A DNA stretch of 64,000 nt, from the NCBI RefSeq assembly GCF_001651865.1, contig NZ_LPUX01000061.1, positions 124,001 through 188,000 of the forward strand. The letters are read 5' to 3'. The position numbers were made by a program, and so were the translations under genes. The number at the start of each line of letters is the position of its first letter. The stretch's first letter is position 1. Shown in pieces: positions 19,369 through 29,064 of this stretch. This DNA is from Sinorhizobium glycinis. GTDB taxonomy: Bacteria; Pseudomonadota; Alphaproteobacteria; Rhizobiales; Rhizobiaceae. The notes beneath the pieces were generated by a model, which saw only the letters and a list, made by a program, of their open reading frames with translations, ran no database searches and was not told the origin of the DNA.

Positions 19369-20274
19369 ATGACGGGCGTCGCTTCCACCGCAGCAACCGA
19401 AAGACACGACAGTCTCGGTTGCTCCATGGACAGGCTCGACGACGACTGGACGATCGAGGGCCGCGACATGACGTTCTATCGCAAGAGGTCGGCGTCGGCG
19501 CCGCCGGACAGGGTCACGACACCAGCGACGGGGCGCGGATATCTGCTTGGTCTTTCCGCAGCAGGCGGACACAGGCGTCGGATCTTCAAAGAGCGTCATT
19601 CGACTGTCCATGATTTCGAGCAGAACGCCGTTTACTTGCGGAATTTCGCCGATGACTATCGCGCCGATCTCAGCGGTTCATTCGACTTCATGCTAGTCGA
19701 AATCAATCACAACGCGCTCGAACGGATCGCCGACGCAGCAGACTTGAGAAGTGTCAGCGAACTGCGCCAGGCTGCCGCGCACCCAGATCCCGTGCTCGGC
19801 GGCATGCTGGGGGCCTTGTTTGCGACAATGGATGGAAGCGCGAACAGAAGCGCCTTGTTCGTTGACCAGCTCTCGATCGCAATCGGGGTTCATGTCGTTC
19901 AGCAGTACGGCAACGGCCGCGGCGGCGCAGCCACCAGCGGACGCCGGCTTTCCGCACGTTGCCAGGCCAGGATCAGGGACCTCGTGCAGAGCCAGTTGAA
20001 TGGTGAGTTGGGCGTCGAACAGCTAGCTTCGGCCTGCAATCTCTCACAGGCAGCTTTTCTGCGTGCCTTCCGCGAAACCATGGGGAAAACGCCGCATCGA
20101 TGGCTGCAGCAGCAGCGCATCGAAAAGGCCATTGATCTGCTGCAGTTCTCACAAACTCGCTTGAGCGAGATCGCCAGCATCTGCGGCTTTTCCGACCAAA
20201 GCCACTTCACACGTGCATTCGTGCAGGCGATGGGCAGCACCCCCGGCGCCTGGAGACGACGCCGGCAGTCCTGA
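19369..20274 (+). CDS. AraC-family regulator 3 of 3
   Basis: From the ATG at 19369 it is 301 residues, matching its two neighbours. C-terminal HTH motifs are LGVEQLASACNLSQAAFLRAF and RLSEIASICGFSDQSHFTRAF. The sensing domain contains FDFMLVEINHNAL, like the equivalent AraC-binding region of the other two. The ribosome site is weak, and a GTG start 42 codons upstream is possible but covers the TACAAGAA motif. It precedes the isochorismatase-fold hydrolase gene by 237 bases. Confidence 0.88.
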   Translation: MTGVASTAATERHDSLGCSMDRLDDDWTIEGRDMTFYRKRSASAPPDRVTTPATGRGYLLGLSAAGGHRRRIFKERHSTVHDFEQNAVYLRNFADDYRADLSGSFDFMLVEINHNALERIADAADLRSVSELRQAAAHPDPVLGGMLGALFATMDGSANRSALFVDQLSIAIGVHVVQQYGNGRGGAATSGRRLSARCQARIRDLVQSQLNGELGVEQLASACNLSQAAFLRAFRETMGKTPHRWLQQQRIEKAIDLLQFSQTRLSEIASICGFSDQSHFTRAFVQAMGSTPGAWRRRRQS

Positions 20275-20319
20275 GCAAGGCTCGACGTAAACAGCAGATC
20301 GAACAACGGGAGCCTCGGG

Positions 20320-20336
20320 AAGGGCCGAGAGCCCTT
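20320..20336 (+). terminator. Short hairpin after the AraC cluster
   Basis: AAGGGC-cgaga-GCCCTT, 45 bases past the third AraC stop; a modest terminator candidate. Confidence 0.35.
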
Positions 20337-20422
20337 GCCGCCGTGCGGTTGAAGCGTGTCTCGGTGGCTCAACTACGGCACTTGAACTCGCATCGGCCTC
20401 AGAACTGGCGGCGATCAAAAAC

Positions 20423-20450
20423 TACAAAAGTCCGTCGTTCGCTACAAGAA
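20423..20450 (+). promoter_or_regulatory. AraC-cluster motif pair before the hydrolase gene
   Basis: TACAAAAG (20423-20430) and TACAAGAA (20443-20450) are spaced 20 bases apart, start to start, about two helical turns, which is the geometry expected for a tandem AraC-type site. They lie about 60-90 bases before the hydrolase ATG. Confidence 0.45.
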
Positions 20451-20511
20451 TCGAGCGCCCATCATCGGCATAGTCGCAAGCATCGGCAACCAACAGAAAG
20501 AGGCCAGTATC

Positions 20512-21168
20512 ATGACGCTGAACGCAACACCGACGCCCGGCAACCTCCTCGTCTCGCCCAAGGATCACGCGCTGATCATGATCGACTTCCAATCGCAAAT
20601 GTCGTTTGCGACAAAGTCGATCGACGCTGTGCAACTGCGCAACAATGCTGCGCTGGTCGCCAACGCGGCTGCCGGTTTCAAGGTCCCCACGATCCTGACG
20701 ACGGTTGCGGAAAAGAGCTTCTCCGGTCCCATGTTCGCGGAAATCACCGATGCCTTCCCCGGACAGCCGCTTCTCGACCGCACCTCCATGAACACCTGGG
20801 AAGACGCAGCGGTGATCGAGGAGGTCAACCGTATCGGTAAGAAGCGGCTGGTGTTCTGTGGGCTTTGGACGTCGGTCTGCATTGTTGGTCCGACACTGTC
20901 GGCGCTCGATCAAGGCTTTGAGGTCTACGTGATCGCCGACGCCTGTGGCGACGTGTCCGACGAGGCGCACGAGCGCGCAATGGACCGCATGGTGCAGGCC
21001 GGCGTTCGGCCGATGACGTCGCTCCAGTATATGCTCGAGCTGCAGCGCGACTGGGCCCGCACCGAAACCTACGACATGACGACGGGCATCGCCAAGAAGT
21101 TCGGTGGCGCCTATGGTCTCGGCATCATCTACGCCAAGACCATGTTCGGCGCTTCCGAAGGCCACTGA
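20512..21168 (+). CDS. Isochorismatase-fold cysteine hydrolase (YcaC-like)
   Basis: A 218-residue hydrolase with Asp25 (LIMIDFQ) and the nucleophile Cys123 (FCGLWTSVCIVG), the two clearest catalytic residues of the YcaC branch of isochorismatase-like hydrolases. AGGCC-type spacing before the ATG is weak, but the N-terminus aligns with the family. The substrate is unknown; family members act on amides or related small molecules. It heads a run of same-direction genes (XapX, amidohydrolase, DoxX, MFS). Confidence 0.88.
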   Translation: MTLNATPTPGNLLVSPKDHALIMIDFQSQMSFATKSIDAVQLRNNAALVANAAAGFKVPTILTTVAEKSFSGPMFAEITDAFPGQPLLDRTSMNTWEDAAVIEEVNRIGKKRLVFCGLWTSVCIVGPTLSALDQGFEVYVIADACGDVSDEAHERAMDRMVQAGVRPMTSLQYMLELQRDWARTETYDMTTGIAKKFGGAYGLGIIYAKTMFGASEGH

Positions 21169-21196
21169 CATCCACTGGGCTTATCCGTAGAGCACC

Positions 21197-21224
21197 GCTC
21201 CGGCCGCATGCTTGCGGCCGGAGC
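21197..21224 (+). terminator. Strong hairpin between hydrolase and XapX genes
   Basis: A 12-bp perfect stem (GCTCCGGCCGCA / TGCGGCCGGAGC) with a 4-base loop, 28 bases after the hydrolase stop. No T tract; probably a partial terminator or 3' stabiliser inside the operon. Confidence 0.5.
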
Positions 21225-21256
21225 AGCGACCGCAAGCGCAACAAAAGGAATTGACG

Positions 21257-21547
21257 ATGAAGATGTATCTCCTCTCGCTCGGGGCCGGGCTGCTCGTCGG
21301 TGTCATCTACAGCCTGCTCAACGTTCGCTCGCCGGCTCCGCCGGTGATCGCGCTGGTGGGGCTCTTTGGGATCCTCGTCGGCGAACAGGCGGTGCCTCTC
21401 GTCAAGCGCCTGATGTCAGGCAATCCGGTCACCGTTTCCTGGTTCAGCAGCCGCTGCATCCCGCATGTCTTCGGGGAACTGCCGACCGGGGCAGATCATG
21501 ATCATGCTGGTGCGCCTGACCGGACACCGACGCGGGAGATCGGCTAA
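21257..21547 (+). CDS. XapX-domain membrane protein
   Basis: A 96-residue protein. The first 50 residues form two short hydrophobic helices (MKMYLLSLGAGLLVGVIYSL and PPVIALVGLFGILVGEQA) of the XapX/DUF1427 family, followed by a tail with HVFGELP and HDH. AAAGGAATTGACG precedes the ATG at 21257. Its TAA overlaps the next ATG (TAATG), so it is coupled to the amidohydrolase. XapX function is not established. Confidence 0.85.
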   Translation: MKMYLLSLGAGLLVGVIYSLLNVRSPAPPVIALVGLFGILVGEQAVPLVKRLMSGNPVTVSWFSSRCIPHVFGELPTGADHDHAGAPDRTPTREIG

Positions 21548-23532
21548 TGCCGACCCGCCGCGGTTTTCTCGGCGCAGCGTCTGCGCTGGCGCTCCCCAAC
21601 CTGTTTTCACCGGCGCCCGCCGCCAATTCCGCTTCGACTTCAGGAGACAAGCCAATGAGCGCCGATCTGATCCTGCACAATGGTTTGCTGACGACGCTCG
21701 ACCGTACGAATCCGAGCGCGACGGCCGTTGCCATCAAGGACGGCAAGTTCCTTGCGGTTGGGCAAGAGCGGGAGATCATGGCTCTTGCCGGGCCTGACAC
21801 CAAACTCGTGGACCTCAAGGGAAAGCGCGTCCTGCCTGGTCTCAATGACAACCACACTCACGTCGTTCGTGGCGGGCTGAACTTCAATATGGAGCTGCGC
21901 TGGGACGGCGTGCGCTCGCTTGCCGACGCGATGGACATGCTGAAGCGGCAGGTCGCGATCACGCCGCCGCCGCAATGGGTGCGCGTCGTCGGCGGCTTCA
22001 CCGAGCACCAGTTCGCCGAAAAGCGGCTGCCGACGATGGATGAGATCAACGCGATCGCCCCCGATACACCGGTGTTCCTGCTGCACCTCTACGACCGGGC
22101 GCTGCTCAACGCCGCAGCACTTCGCGCCGTCGGCTTTACCAAAGACACTCCGAACCCGCCTGGCGGCGAGATCACTCGCGATGCCAACGGCAATCCCACC
22201 GGTCTCCTGCTCGCCAAGCCGAACGCGGGCATTCTCTACTCGACCCTTGCCAAGGGGCCGAAGCTCCCCTTCGAGTATCAGGTCAATTCGACGCGTCACT
22301 TCATGCGCGAGCTCAATCGTCTCGGGGTCACCGGCGTCATCGATGCGGGCGGCGGCTTTCAGAATTACCCGGACGACTATGCCGTCATCCAGAAGCTCGC
22401 CGACGAAGGGCAGATGACCGTGAGACTTGCGTATAACCTCTTCACACAGAAGCCGAAGGAGGAAAAGGAGGATTTCCTCAAATGGACCTCCTCGGTCAAG
22501 TACAAGCAGGGCGACGATTTCTTCCGCCACAATGGTGCCGGAGAGATGCTGGTCTTCTCGGCAGCGGACTTCGAGGACTTCCGCGAGCCGCGCCCCGACT
22601 TGCCGCCGGAAATGGAAGGTGAGCTCGAGGAGGTGGTGCGCATCCTCGCCGAGAACCGCTGGCCCTGGCGACTGCACGCCACCTATGACGAGACGATTAG
22701 CCGTGCGCTCGACGTCTTCGAGAAGGTGAACCAGGATATCCCGCTCTCCGGCATCAACTGGTTCTTCGACCATGCGGAGACGATCTCCGACCAATCCATG
22801 GACCGGATCGCGGCACTTGGCGGCGGCATCGCCGTTCAGCATCGCATGGCTTATCAGGGCGAATATTTCGTCGAGCGCTACGGTCATGGCGTCGCCGAGG
22901 CGACGCCGCCAGTCGCACGCATGCTCGAGAAGGGCGTCAATGTCTCCGCGGGCACGGACGCCACCCGCGTCGCCTCCTATAACCCCTGGGTCTCGCTTTC
23001 CTGGCTGGTGACCGGCAAGACCGTCGGCGGCATGCAGCTCTATCCGCGCGCCAACTGCCTCGACCGCGAAACCGCGCTGCGCATGTGGACCGAGAAGGTG
23101 CAATGGTTCTCCAACGAGAAGGGCAGGAAGGGGCGTATCGAGAAGGGCCAGCTCGCAGACCTGATCGTGCCCAGCAAGGACTACTTCGCCTGTGCCGAGG
23201 ACGAGATCTCGTTTCTGACCTCCGACCTCACGATGGTCGGCGGCAGGATCGTCTATGCGGCGAGTGATTTCGCCAGCCTCGATGAGAATCCGCTGCCGCC
23301 GGCAATGCCGGACTGGTCGCCGGTCAGAACCTATGGCGGATACGCCGCCTGGGGCGAGCCTGAAGGGGCCGGGCGACATTCGCTTCGACGAACCGCGATT
23401 GCGTCCTGCAGCTGCTCCAGCAGTTGCGGCATGCATGGTCACGACCATGCTGCGGCCTGGACGTCCCGCCTGCCGACCGCCGATCTGAAGGGCTTCTTCG
23501 GCGCGCTCGGCTGCTCGTGCTGGGCCGTGTGA
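21547..23532 (+). CDS. Tat-exported amidohydrolase (YtcJ-like) with Cys/His-rich tail
   Basis: A 661-residue amidohydrolase. The N-terminus has a twin-arginine export signal (TRRGFLGAASALALP, residues 3-17). The metal site HTH (103-105, in DNHTHVV) and a later Asp in SAGTDATR mark the amidohydrolase barrel, and the organisation is that of the YtcJ/amidohydrolase_3 group. The last 50 residues are unusual: CSCSSSCGMHGHDH, then a final GCSCW. This could bind copper or zinc or form disulfides in the periplasm. It is coupled to XapX and 11 bases from DoxX. Substrate unknown. Confidence 0.88.
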   Translation: MPTRRGFLGAASALALPNLFSPAPAANSASTSGDKPMSADLILHNGLLTTLDRTNPSATAVAIKDGKFLAVGQEREIMALAGPDTKLVDLKGKRVLPGLNDNHTHVVRGGLNFNMELRWDGVRSLADAMDMLKRQVAITPPPQWVRVVGGFTEHQFAEKRLPTMDEINAIAPDTPVFLLHLYDRALLNAAALRAVGFTKDTPNPPGGEITRDANGNPTGLLLAKPNAGILYSTLAKGPKLPFEYQVNSTRHFMRELNRLGVTGVIDAGGGFQNYPDDYAVIQKLADEGQMTVRLAYNLFTQKPKEEKEDFLKWTSSVKYKQGDDFFRHNGAGEMLVFSAADFEDFREPRPDLPPEMEGELEEVVRILAENRWPWRLHATYDETISRALDVFEKVNQDIPLSGINWFFDHAETISDQSMDRIAALGGGIAVQHRMAYQGEYFVERYGHGVAEATPPVARMLEKGVNVSAGTDATRVASYNPWVSLSWLVTGKTVGGMQLYPRANCLDRETALRMWTEKVQWFSNEKGRKGRIEKGQLADLIVPSKDYFACAEDEISFLTSDLTMVGGRIVYAASDFASLDENPLPPAMPDWSPVRTYGGYAAWGEPEGAGRHSLRRTAIASCSCSSSCGMHGHDHAAAWTSRLPTADLKGFFGALGCSCWAV

Positions 23533-23543
23533 GGGAGCGGTAA

Positions 23544-23990
23544 ATGGCAAGTATTCGATCTCATGAGGCTCCGCCAATGACGTCCCGCACGCCGGCACTT
23601 CACTTTCTGGCCCTGCTCGCCCTCTGCTCGGCTTATATTCAAGGGCCGGTCGTGAAGATCTTCGACTTTCCGGGGGCGCTCGCCGAAATGGAGCATTTCG
23701 GGCTGCAGCCGGCACCGTTTTTCGCCATCGGCGTGATCGTCTTCGAGCTATCCATGTCGGCGCTCATCCTTGCCGGCATCTACCGCTGGGCTGCCGCGCT
23801 TGCGCTTGCGGTCTTCACGCTCGCCGCGACCTTCATCGCGCTTCGCTTCTGGGAACTGCCGCCCGGTATGGAGCGCTCGATGGCGATGAACGGCTTCTTC
23901 GAACATGTCGGACTCGTTGGCGCGTTCACCCTTGTCGCATGGCACGACCTGCGTGAACATGGCGCACCCGGAAAGGGGCGGACTTCATGA
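23544..23990 (+). CDS. DoxX-family membrane protein
   Basis: A 148-residue protein with four predicted membrane helices and the DoxX pattern (a GxxxKxxxFPG-like segment GPVVKIFDFPGALAEM, then ALAVFTLAATFIALRFW, then FFEHVGLVGAFTLVA). GGGAG lies just before the ATG. The stop overlaps the following MFS start (ATGA), which indicates cotranscription. DoxX proteins are linked to quinone or thiol redox chemistry and oxidative stress in other bacteria; the role here is inferred. Confidence 0.88.
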   Translation: MASIRSHEAPPMTSRTPALHFLALLALCSAYIQGPVVKIFDFPGALAEMEHFGLQPAPFFAIGVIVFELSMSALILAGIYRWAAALALAVFTLAATFIALRFWELPPGMERSMAMNGFFEHVGLVGAFTLVAWHDLREHGAPGKGRTS

Positions 23991-25600
23991 GCTCTCTGTC
24001 TGCAACCCCGGCGGCTGGCGGCGGGTTCGCGCCGCTTCGCCAGAAGACCTTCGCCATTCTCTGGGTGGCGACCATCGTCGGCAACACCGGCAGCTTCATC
24101 CGCGATGTCGCAAGCTCATGGCTTGTCACCGACCTCTCGAACGCCCCTGCCGCCGTCGCGGCGGTGCAGGCCGCGGGGACGCTCCCGATCTTCCTCCTCG
24201 CGATCCCTGCAGGTGTACTGTCGGATATTCTCGACCGCCGCAAGTTCCTGATCATCATCCAGCTTCTGCTGGCCGGAGCCAGCATCTGCCTCATGTTGCT
24301 GTCTGCGACGGGGTTGCAGACCATCACGTCCCTGATCGCATTCACCTTCGTCGGGGGTATCGGAGCGGCGCTGATGGCGCCGACCTGGCAAGCCATCGTT
24401 CCCGAACTCGTTCCGAAGCAGGATCTCAAAGGTGCCGTGGCGCTCAACTCGCTCGGCATCAACATCTCCCGAGCGATCGGCCCGGCAGTGGGCGGCCTGC
24501 TGCTTGCCTGGCTTGGCGCAGCCTTTACCTATGGCGTTGACGTTATCAGCTACGTTTTCGTCATTGCTGCCCTCATCTGGTGGAGGCGCGCGCCTGATGT
24601 CGACGACGGCTTGTCCGAACGCTTCTTCGGAGCATTCCGGGCCGGTCTGCGCTATGCGAGGGCGAGCCGCGAACTGCATGTAGTGCTTCTCCGGGCGGCC
24701 GCATTCTTCGCTTTCTCGAGTTCGGTCTGGGCGCTTCTGCCCCTGGTCGCCCGCAATCTTCTCGGCGGCGATGCCGGTTTCTACGGCATCTTGCTCGGCG
24801 CGGTCGGCGCGGGCGCCATTGGCGGTGCGCTGGTGATGCCGAAACTTCGCGCAAGGCTCGATTCGGATGCACTATTGCTCGGCTCGGCGCTCGCCACGGC
24901 GGCCGTGATGGCCGGGCTCTCCTTCGCGCCGGCCCGATGGGTCGCCATTCTGGCTCTGCTTGCGCTGGGAGGCGCCTGGATCACTGCGCTGACCACACTG
25001 AACGGGGCCGCACAATCGATCCTGCCGAACTGGGTTCGGGGACGTTCGCTCGCTGTCTATCTTACGGTGTTCAACGGGGCGATGACCGCCGGGAGCCTCG
25101 CCTGGGGTGCGGTCGCAGAGATCGCCGGCGTTCCAGCGACCCTTGTTCTGGGGGCCGTTGGAGTTGCCGTGGCGGGGCTCATCTTTCACCTCGTCAAGCT
25201 GCCAAAGGGCGACGCGGACCTGGTCGCATCCAACCACTGGCCGGAACCTCTCACGGCTGCCCCAGTCGAGCACGATCGCGGTCCCGTGCTCGTCACCATC
25301 GAATACCGGGTCGATGACAGCGACCGGAGCGATTTTCTGAAGGCGCTCGCGAAGCTCTCCGGAGAGCGTCGCCGCGATGGCGCCTATGGCTGGGGCGTCA
25401 CCGAGGACGCCGCCGATCCTCAGAGAGTCGTCGAGTGGTTCATGGTCGAATCCTGGGCCGAGCACCTTCGCCAGCATCGGCGCGTCTCGAAGGCCGACGC
25501 CGACGTACAGCAGCAAGTCCGTGGCTTCCACAAGGGGCCAGAGGCGCCCGTGGTGAACCATCTGTTGTCGATAAACCTGCCCCATCTCGGTCGCCACTGA
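23987..25600 (+). CDS. MFS exporter with C-terminal soluble domain
   Basis: A 537-residue MFS_3 (EntS-like/transmembrane secretion effector) protein. Residues about 15-405 contain the helices, with motif A-like DILDRRKF after helix 2. Residues about 420-537 form a soluble tail ([21 protein letters not shown], then [20 protein letters not shown]) resembling a ferredoxin-fold antibiotic-monooxygenase module. Such exporters expel siderophores or drugs. It ends the operon that begins with the hydrolase at 20512. The fusion could sense or modify the transported compound. Confidence 0.88.
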   Translation: MSSLSATPAAGGGFAPLRQKTFAILWVATIVGNTGSFIRDVASSWLVTDLSNAPAAVAAVQAAGTLPIFLLAIPAGVLSDILDRRKFLIIIQLLLAGASICLMLLSATGLQTITSLIAFTFVGGIGAALMAPTWQAIVPELVPKQDLKGAVALNSLGINISRAIGPAVGGLLLAWLGAAFTYGVDVISYVFVIAALIWWRRAPDVDDGLSERFFGAFRAGLRYARASRELHVVLLRAAAFFAFSSSVWALLPLVARNLLGGDAGFYGILLGAVGAGAIGGALVMPKLRARLDSDALLLGSALATAAVMAGLSFAPARWVAILALLALGGAWITALTTLNGAAQSILPNWVRGRSLAVYLTVFNGAMTAGSLAWGAVAEIAGVPATLVLGAVGVAVAGLIFHLVKLPKGDADLVASNHWPEPLTAAPVEHDRGPVLVTIEYRVDDSDRSDFLKALAKLSGERRRDGAYGWGVTEDAADPQRVVEWFMVESWAEHLRQHRRVSKADADVQQQVRGFHKGPEAPVVNHLLSINLPHLGRH

Positions 25601-25839
25601 GTGCGAGCATTCGCACGCGACGCGGGCGCTTTTATCCAAAACACAACGGAAAACGACAAGACTTGTCCGGACGCCTCCTTAGCCTTCGAGGTGGGGCGGC
25701 GAGGAGGCGGAGAGCAAGCCTCGCCCGCCCGGCCGCTCGGGCGACGCTACTTTCCCGCGCATCTGCTGTGCCCGGATCCGGGTGCAGACGGTCCGCGGCG
25801 GCAACTTCCATTTCGAACCAAAGCAAAGGAACGATTCCC

Positions 25840-26670
25840 ATGACCCAGAACTTCATCAAGACCGAGGACGGCGTCGAGATCTTCTACAAGGATTGGGGCT
25901 CAGGCCAGCCGATCGTGTTCCACCACGGCTGGCCGCTCTCCTCGGACGACTGGGACGCGCAGATGCTCTACTTCCTGAGCAAAGGCTATCGCGTGATCGC
26001 CCACGATCGGCGCGGCCACGGCCGCTCGTCTCAGGTCAGCGACGGCCACGACATCGCCCATTACGCAGCAGATGTCGCCGCGCTTGCGACTGAGCTCAAT
26101 CTGCGCGACGCCATCCATATCGGTCACTCCACGGGGGGCGGCGAGGCTCTCGCCTATGTCGCTCGCCACGGTGCGGGGCGTGTCGCCAAGCTCGTAATGG
26201 TCGGCGCGGTGCCGCCGATCATGCTCAAGACGGAAGCCTATCCGGGCGGGCTGCCGATGGAAGTGTTCGATGGTCTGCGCGCCCAGCTCGCGGCAAACCG
26301 GGCCCAGTTCTTCATCGATCTGCCGAGCGGGCCTTTCTATGGGTTCAACCGCCCCGATGCGAAGGTCTCGACCGGCGCCATCCAGAACTGGTGGCGGCAG
26401 GGCATGATGGGCAGCGCCAAGGCCCATTACGAAGGCATCAAGGCCTTCTCCGAAACCGACTTCACCGAGGACCTCAAGAAGGTCGAGGTGCCGACGCTGG
26501 TCATGCATGGGGACGACGACCAAATCGTGCCGATCGACAGTTCGGCGCGTCTCGCGGTGAAGCTCCTGAAAAACGGCACGCTCAAAGTCTATGAGGGCTA
26601 CTCGCATGGCATGCTGACGACCCATGCCGATGTGATCAATCCTGATCTGCTCGCCTTCATCAAGTCCTGA
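25840..26670 (+). CDS. Alpha/beta hydrolase, non-heme chloroperoxidase/arylesterase family
   Basis: A 276-residue alpha/beta hydrolase with oxyanion HHGWPLS (28-34), nucleophile Ser97 (GHSTGG), Asp in HGDDDQIVP and His in YSHGM, and the DRRGHGRS strand typical of cofactor-free haloperoxidases and arylesterases. AAAGGAACG precedes the ATG at 25840; the frame extends far upstream but through the preceding gene. It stands alone, convergent with a LysR gene. The haloperoxidase label reflects the family; the physiological reaction is more likely ester hydrolysis or perhydrolysis. Confidence 0.9.
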   Translation: MTQNFIKTEDGVEIFYKDWGSGQPIVFHHGWPLSSDDWDAQMLYFLSKGYRVIAHDRRGHGRSSQVSDGHDIAHYAADVAALATELNLRDAIHIGHSTGGGEALAYVARHGAGRVAKLVMVGAVPPIMLKTEAYPGGLPMEVFDGLRAQLAANRAQFFIDLPSGPFYGFNRPDAKVSTGAIQNWWRQGMMGSAKAHYEGIKAFSETDFTEDLKKVEVPTLVMHGDDDQIVPIDSSARLAVKLLKNGTLKVYEGYSHGMLTTHADVINPDLLAFIKS

Positions 26671-26677
26671 ACAACCA

Positions 26678-26706
26678 GAGCCGGCGGCGATCAGCGCCGC
26701 CGGCTC
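26678..26706. terminator. Bidirectional hairpin between convergent genes
   Basis: An 11-bp perfect stem GAGCCGGCGGC / GCCGCCGGCTC with a 7-base loop, 8 bases after the chloroperoxidase stop and 56 bases from the LysR stop. No T tract. Confidence 0.55.
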
Positions 26707-26761
26707 GCGAGCAGCGCTACCCGCATTCGCGGCCGCGCGAGTTGCTGCCGATTCAAGGGGA

Positions 26762-27655
26762 TCACGTACCCGATCCTTTGATCGCCTTAAGTGCGCTCGC
26801 AAGCGCGTCGATGAAGACGCGAACCTTGGGAGGAACGAACCTGCTCGTCGGATAAACGGCCCAGATTGCGAGCGTTTCCGGTTCCGCGTCCTCCAAGGTG
26901 ACGCGCGCCAATCGCCCGGACGAGAGATCGTCGGCAACGTTCCAATCCGACAGCAGCGCTATTCCTGCGCCCGCAAGGCAGGCCGCATGACATCCTTCGA
27001 TGCTCGTCGACGAAAAACGACTCTGCAGTCGCCATGAGCTTTCAACCCCGGCCTTGAGGAATGTCCAGTGTGTTACTCCGTAGAGAGGCAGACAATCGTG
27101 TTGCGCAAGCTCGCCGGCACTGTGCGGCGTGCCGTGTTTCTCAAGATAGGCCGGCGAGGCGACAAGTGAGCGGGGGTTGTCCGCCAGCTTCCTGGCGATG
27201 AGACTGCTGTCCTTCAGCCGCGCAATGCGGATGGCGAGGTCCGTGCCTGAGGACACCAGGTCGGGCATGCTGTCGCTCATGTCGAGCGAGATCCTGAGCC
27301 CCGGATTGCTTTCCAGAAGTGAGGGAATAAGCGGAGCGATCACCTTGATGGCGAAGGCCACAGGAGCCGATACGCGCAGGAGCCCGGCCGCACCCTCGTC
27401 TTCTCCGTGGAGCAGTGCGCGCGCTTGCTGCTCCGTTTCGACCAGAGCCTGAGCATAAGGAAGGAAGCTCTCTCCTTCGGCTGTGAGCGACAGCGATCTC
27501 GTCGTGCGGTGCATGAGCCTGACGCCGAGCGCACGCTCCAGCGACGCGAGCCGCCGGGTGGCGATCATCGGTGTAAGGCCCAGGCGGCGGGCAGCCTCCG
27601 AAAGACTTCCGGCCCCGGCCGCTGCGCTAAAGAGGGCAACGTCATCAATGTTCAT
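26762..27655 (-). CDS. LysR-family transcriptional regulator
   Basis: A 297-residue LysR protein, HTH at about residues 5-60 (SLSEAARRLGLTPMIATRRLASLE), of the subgroup with MHRTTRSLSLT. It is divergent from the MFS exporter gene with 105 bases between, so it most likely controls that exporter and perhaps itself. The intergenic stretch is AT-rich (TTATATCAG, GATAAAAAATTAGG) but no single perfect dyad stands out. Confidence 0.92.
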   Translation of the reverse strand: MNIDDVALFSAAAGAGSLSEAARRLGLTPMIATRRLASLERALGVRLMHRTTRSLSLTAEGESFLPYAQALVETEQQARALLHGEDEGAAGLLRVSAPVAFAIKVIAPLIPSLLESNPGLRISLDMSDSMPDLVSSGTDLAIRIARLKDSSLIARKLADNPRSLVASPAYLEKHGTPHSAGELAQHDCLPLYGVTHWTFLKAGVESSWRLQSRFSSTSIEGCHAACLAGAGIALLSDWNVADDLSSGRLARVTLEDAEPETLAIWAVYPTSRFVPPKVRVFIDALASALKAIKGSGT

Positions 27656-27760
27656 TATATCAGTTTTCGATATTCCAGCATGACACTTCCGCTCTCTAAC
27701 ACATCCTTCGATAAAAAATTAGGTTCAGCACAGTTTTCATCAGCGGGAAGAGCATCAATC

Positions 27761-28963
27761 ATGAACGTGTTCAACGAGAAGCACCTCGGCTCTCGATCCG
27801 AACTCGGCCGCCTTCGCCTCTACGCCATGGCCGTTGCCAGCGGCATTGCCGTCGCGAACATCTATTACAATCAGCCGATCCTGGGCCTGATCGAAGCCGA
27901 GTTCTCGGGCCAATCCGCGACCGCCGTCGTTCCGACCGCCACGCAGCTCGGCTATGCGTTGGGCCTTTTTCTGCTTTTGCCGCTGGGGGATACTGTTCAC
28001 CGGCGGCGGCTGATCATAGGGCAGTTCTTCGCTCTGGCGGCGGCTTCCGTCCTGGCTGCTGTCGCGCCGACTGCCGCGCTCCTCGTCACTGCCTCGATCC
28101 TGCTCGGGGCAAGTGCCACCGTTGCCCAGCAGATCGTCCCCGTGGCTTGGGCGCTTGCCTCGCCCGAGCGGCGCGGTGCGGCAATAGGCACGGTCATGGC
28201 CGGCGTCCTCTCCGGCATCCTGCTCAGCCGCACTGTGTCGGGTTTCGTCGGAGAGTATTTCGCCTGGCGCGACATGTTCCGGGTAAGCGCGCCGCTCGCG
28301 CTGGTCGGCGCAGCGATGATGTATCTAGCTCTGCCGAAGCTCAGTCCGGTTTCCCGCCTGTCCTACCCTGCGGCGCTTCGATCGCTCGTCGAGCTATGGC
28401 GGCGCCATCCTGATTTGCGGGCGGCTTCGATCGTGCAGGCGGCACTTTTTGCATCCTTCACCTCCTTCTGGACCATTCTCGCCCTCTACCTCGCAATGCC
28501 CGAGTTCAATCTCGGCGCAGATGCCGCCGGCCTGTTCGGCGTTGTTGGTGCAGTCGGCGTGCTTGCCGCGCCCTTGGCCGGGAGGATAGCCGACCGGCGT
28601 GGGCCTCAATCGGTCGTAGGGCTGGGGGCCGCGCTAACGCTGTTCGCGTGGGGAGTGCTCGGCTTTGGGACTTCGATACCAGCGCTTCTCATCGGCGTTG
28701 TCGTCCTCGATGTCGGCGTCCAGGTCGCCTTGATCTCCAATCAGCACATCATCTACGCGCTCGATCCGCAGGCCCGTAGCCGGCTTAATACCATCTTCAT
28801 GACGAGCATGTTTCTCGGGGGAGCGGCTGGATCGGCGCTTGCCGTCGCTACGTGGAGTTACGGCACCTGGATCGGCGTCAGCCTGCTCGGCTTTGCTCTC
28901 TCTTCGGTCGCGCTCGGCATCAGGCTCCGTTGGCGCGACCTTGGTCCACACCGCTTTGCCTGA
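27761..28963 (+). CDS. MFS drug-type exporter
   Basis: A 400-residue 12-helix MFS transporter; the region after helix 2 reads GDTVHRRRLI (motif A-like) and helix 4/5 has GILLSRTVSGF (motif C-like, antiporter). The ATG at 27761 is chosen because the frame upstream overlaps the LysR gene on the other strand. It is probably a proton-driven exporter of a small molecule, regulated by the divergent LysR protein. Confidence 0.88.
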   Translation: MNVFNEKHLGSRSELGRLRLYAMAVASGIAVANIYYNQPILGLIEAEFSGQSATAVVPTATQLGYALGLFLLLPLGDTVHRRRLIIGQFFALAAASVLAAVAPTAALLVTASILLGASATVAQQIVPVAWALASPERRGAAIGTVMAGVLSGILLSRTVSGFVGEYFAWRDMFRVSAPLALVGAAMMYLALPKLSPVSRLSYPAALRSLVELWRRHPDLRAASIVQAALFASFTSFWTILALYLAMPEFNLGADAAGLFGVVGAVGVLAAPLAGRIADRRGPQSVVGLGAALTLFAWGVLGFGTSIPALLIGVVVLDVGVQVALISNQHIIYALDPQARSRLNTIFMTSMFLGGAAGSALAVATWSYGTWIGVSLLGFALSSVALGIRLRWRDLGPHRFA

Positions 28964-29064
28964 CCGCACCCTTCATATGACCTGCAGTCGAGGCGATGGC
29001 AAATGGGGGAGGGCCTTTGCGAGATAGAAGGAGGGTGCGTTCTGTAGTTCTCTGCCTCGACGAT

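Noticed and set aside
21640..23715. 691-codon open frame on the minus strand opposite the amidohydrolase
   Set aside because: It is a GC-rich antisense shadow of a gene with Tat signal and metal motifs; it has no recognisable domain.
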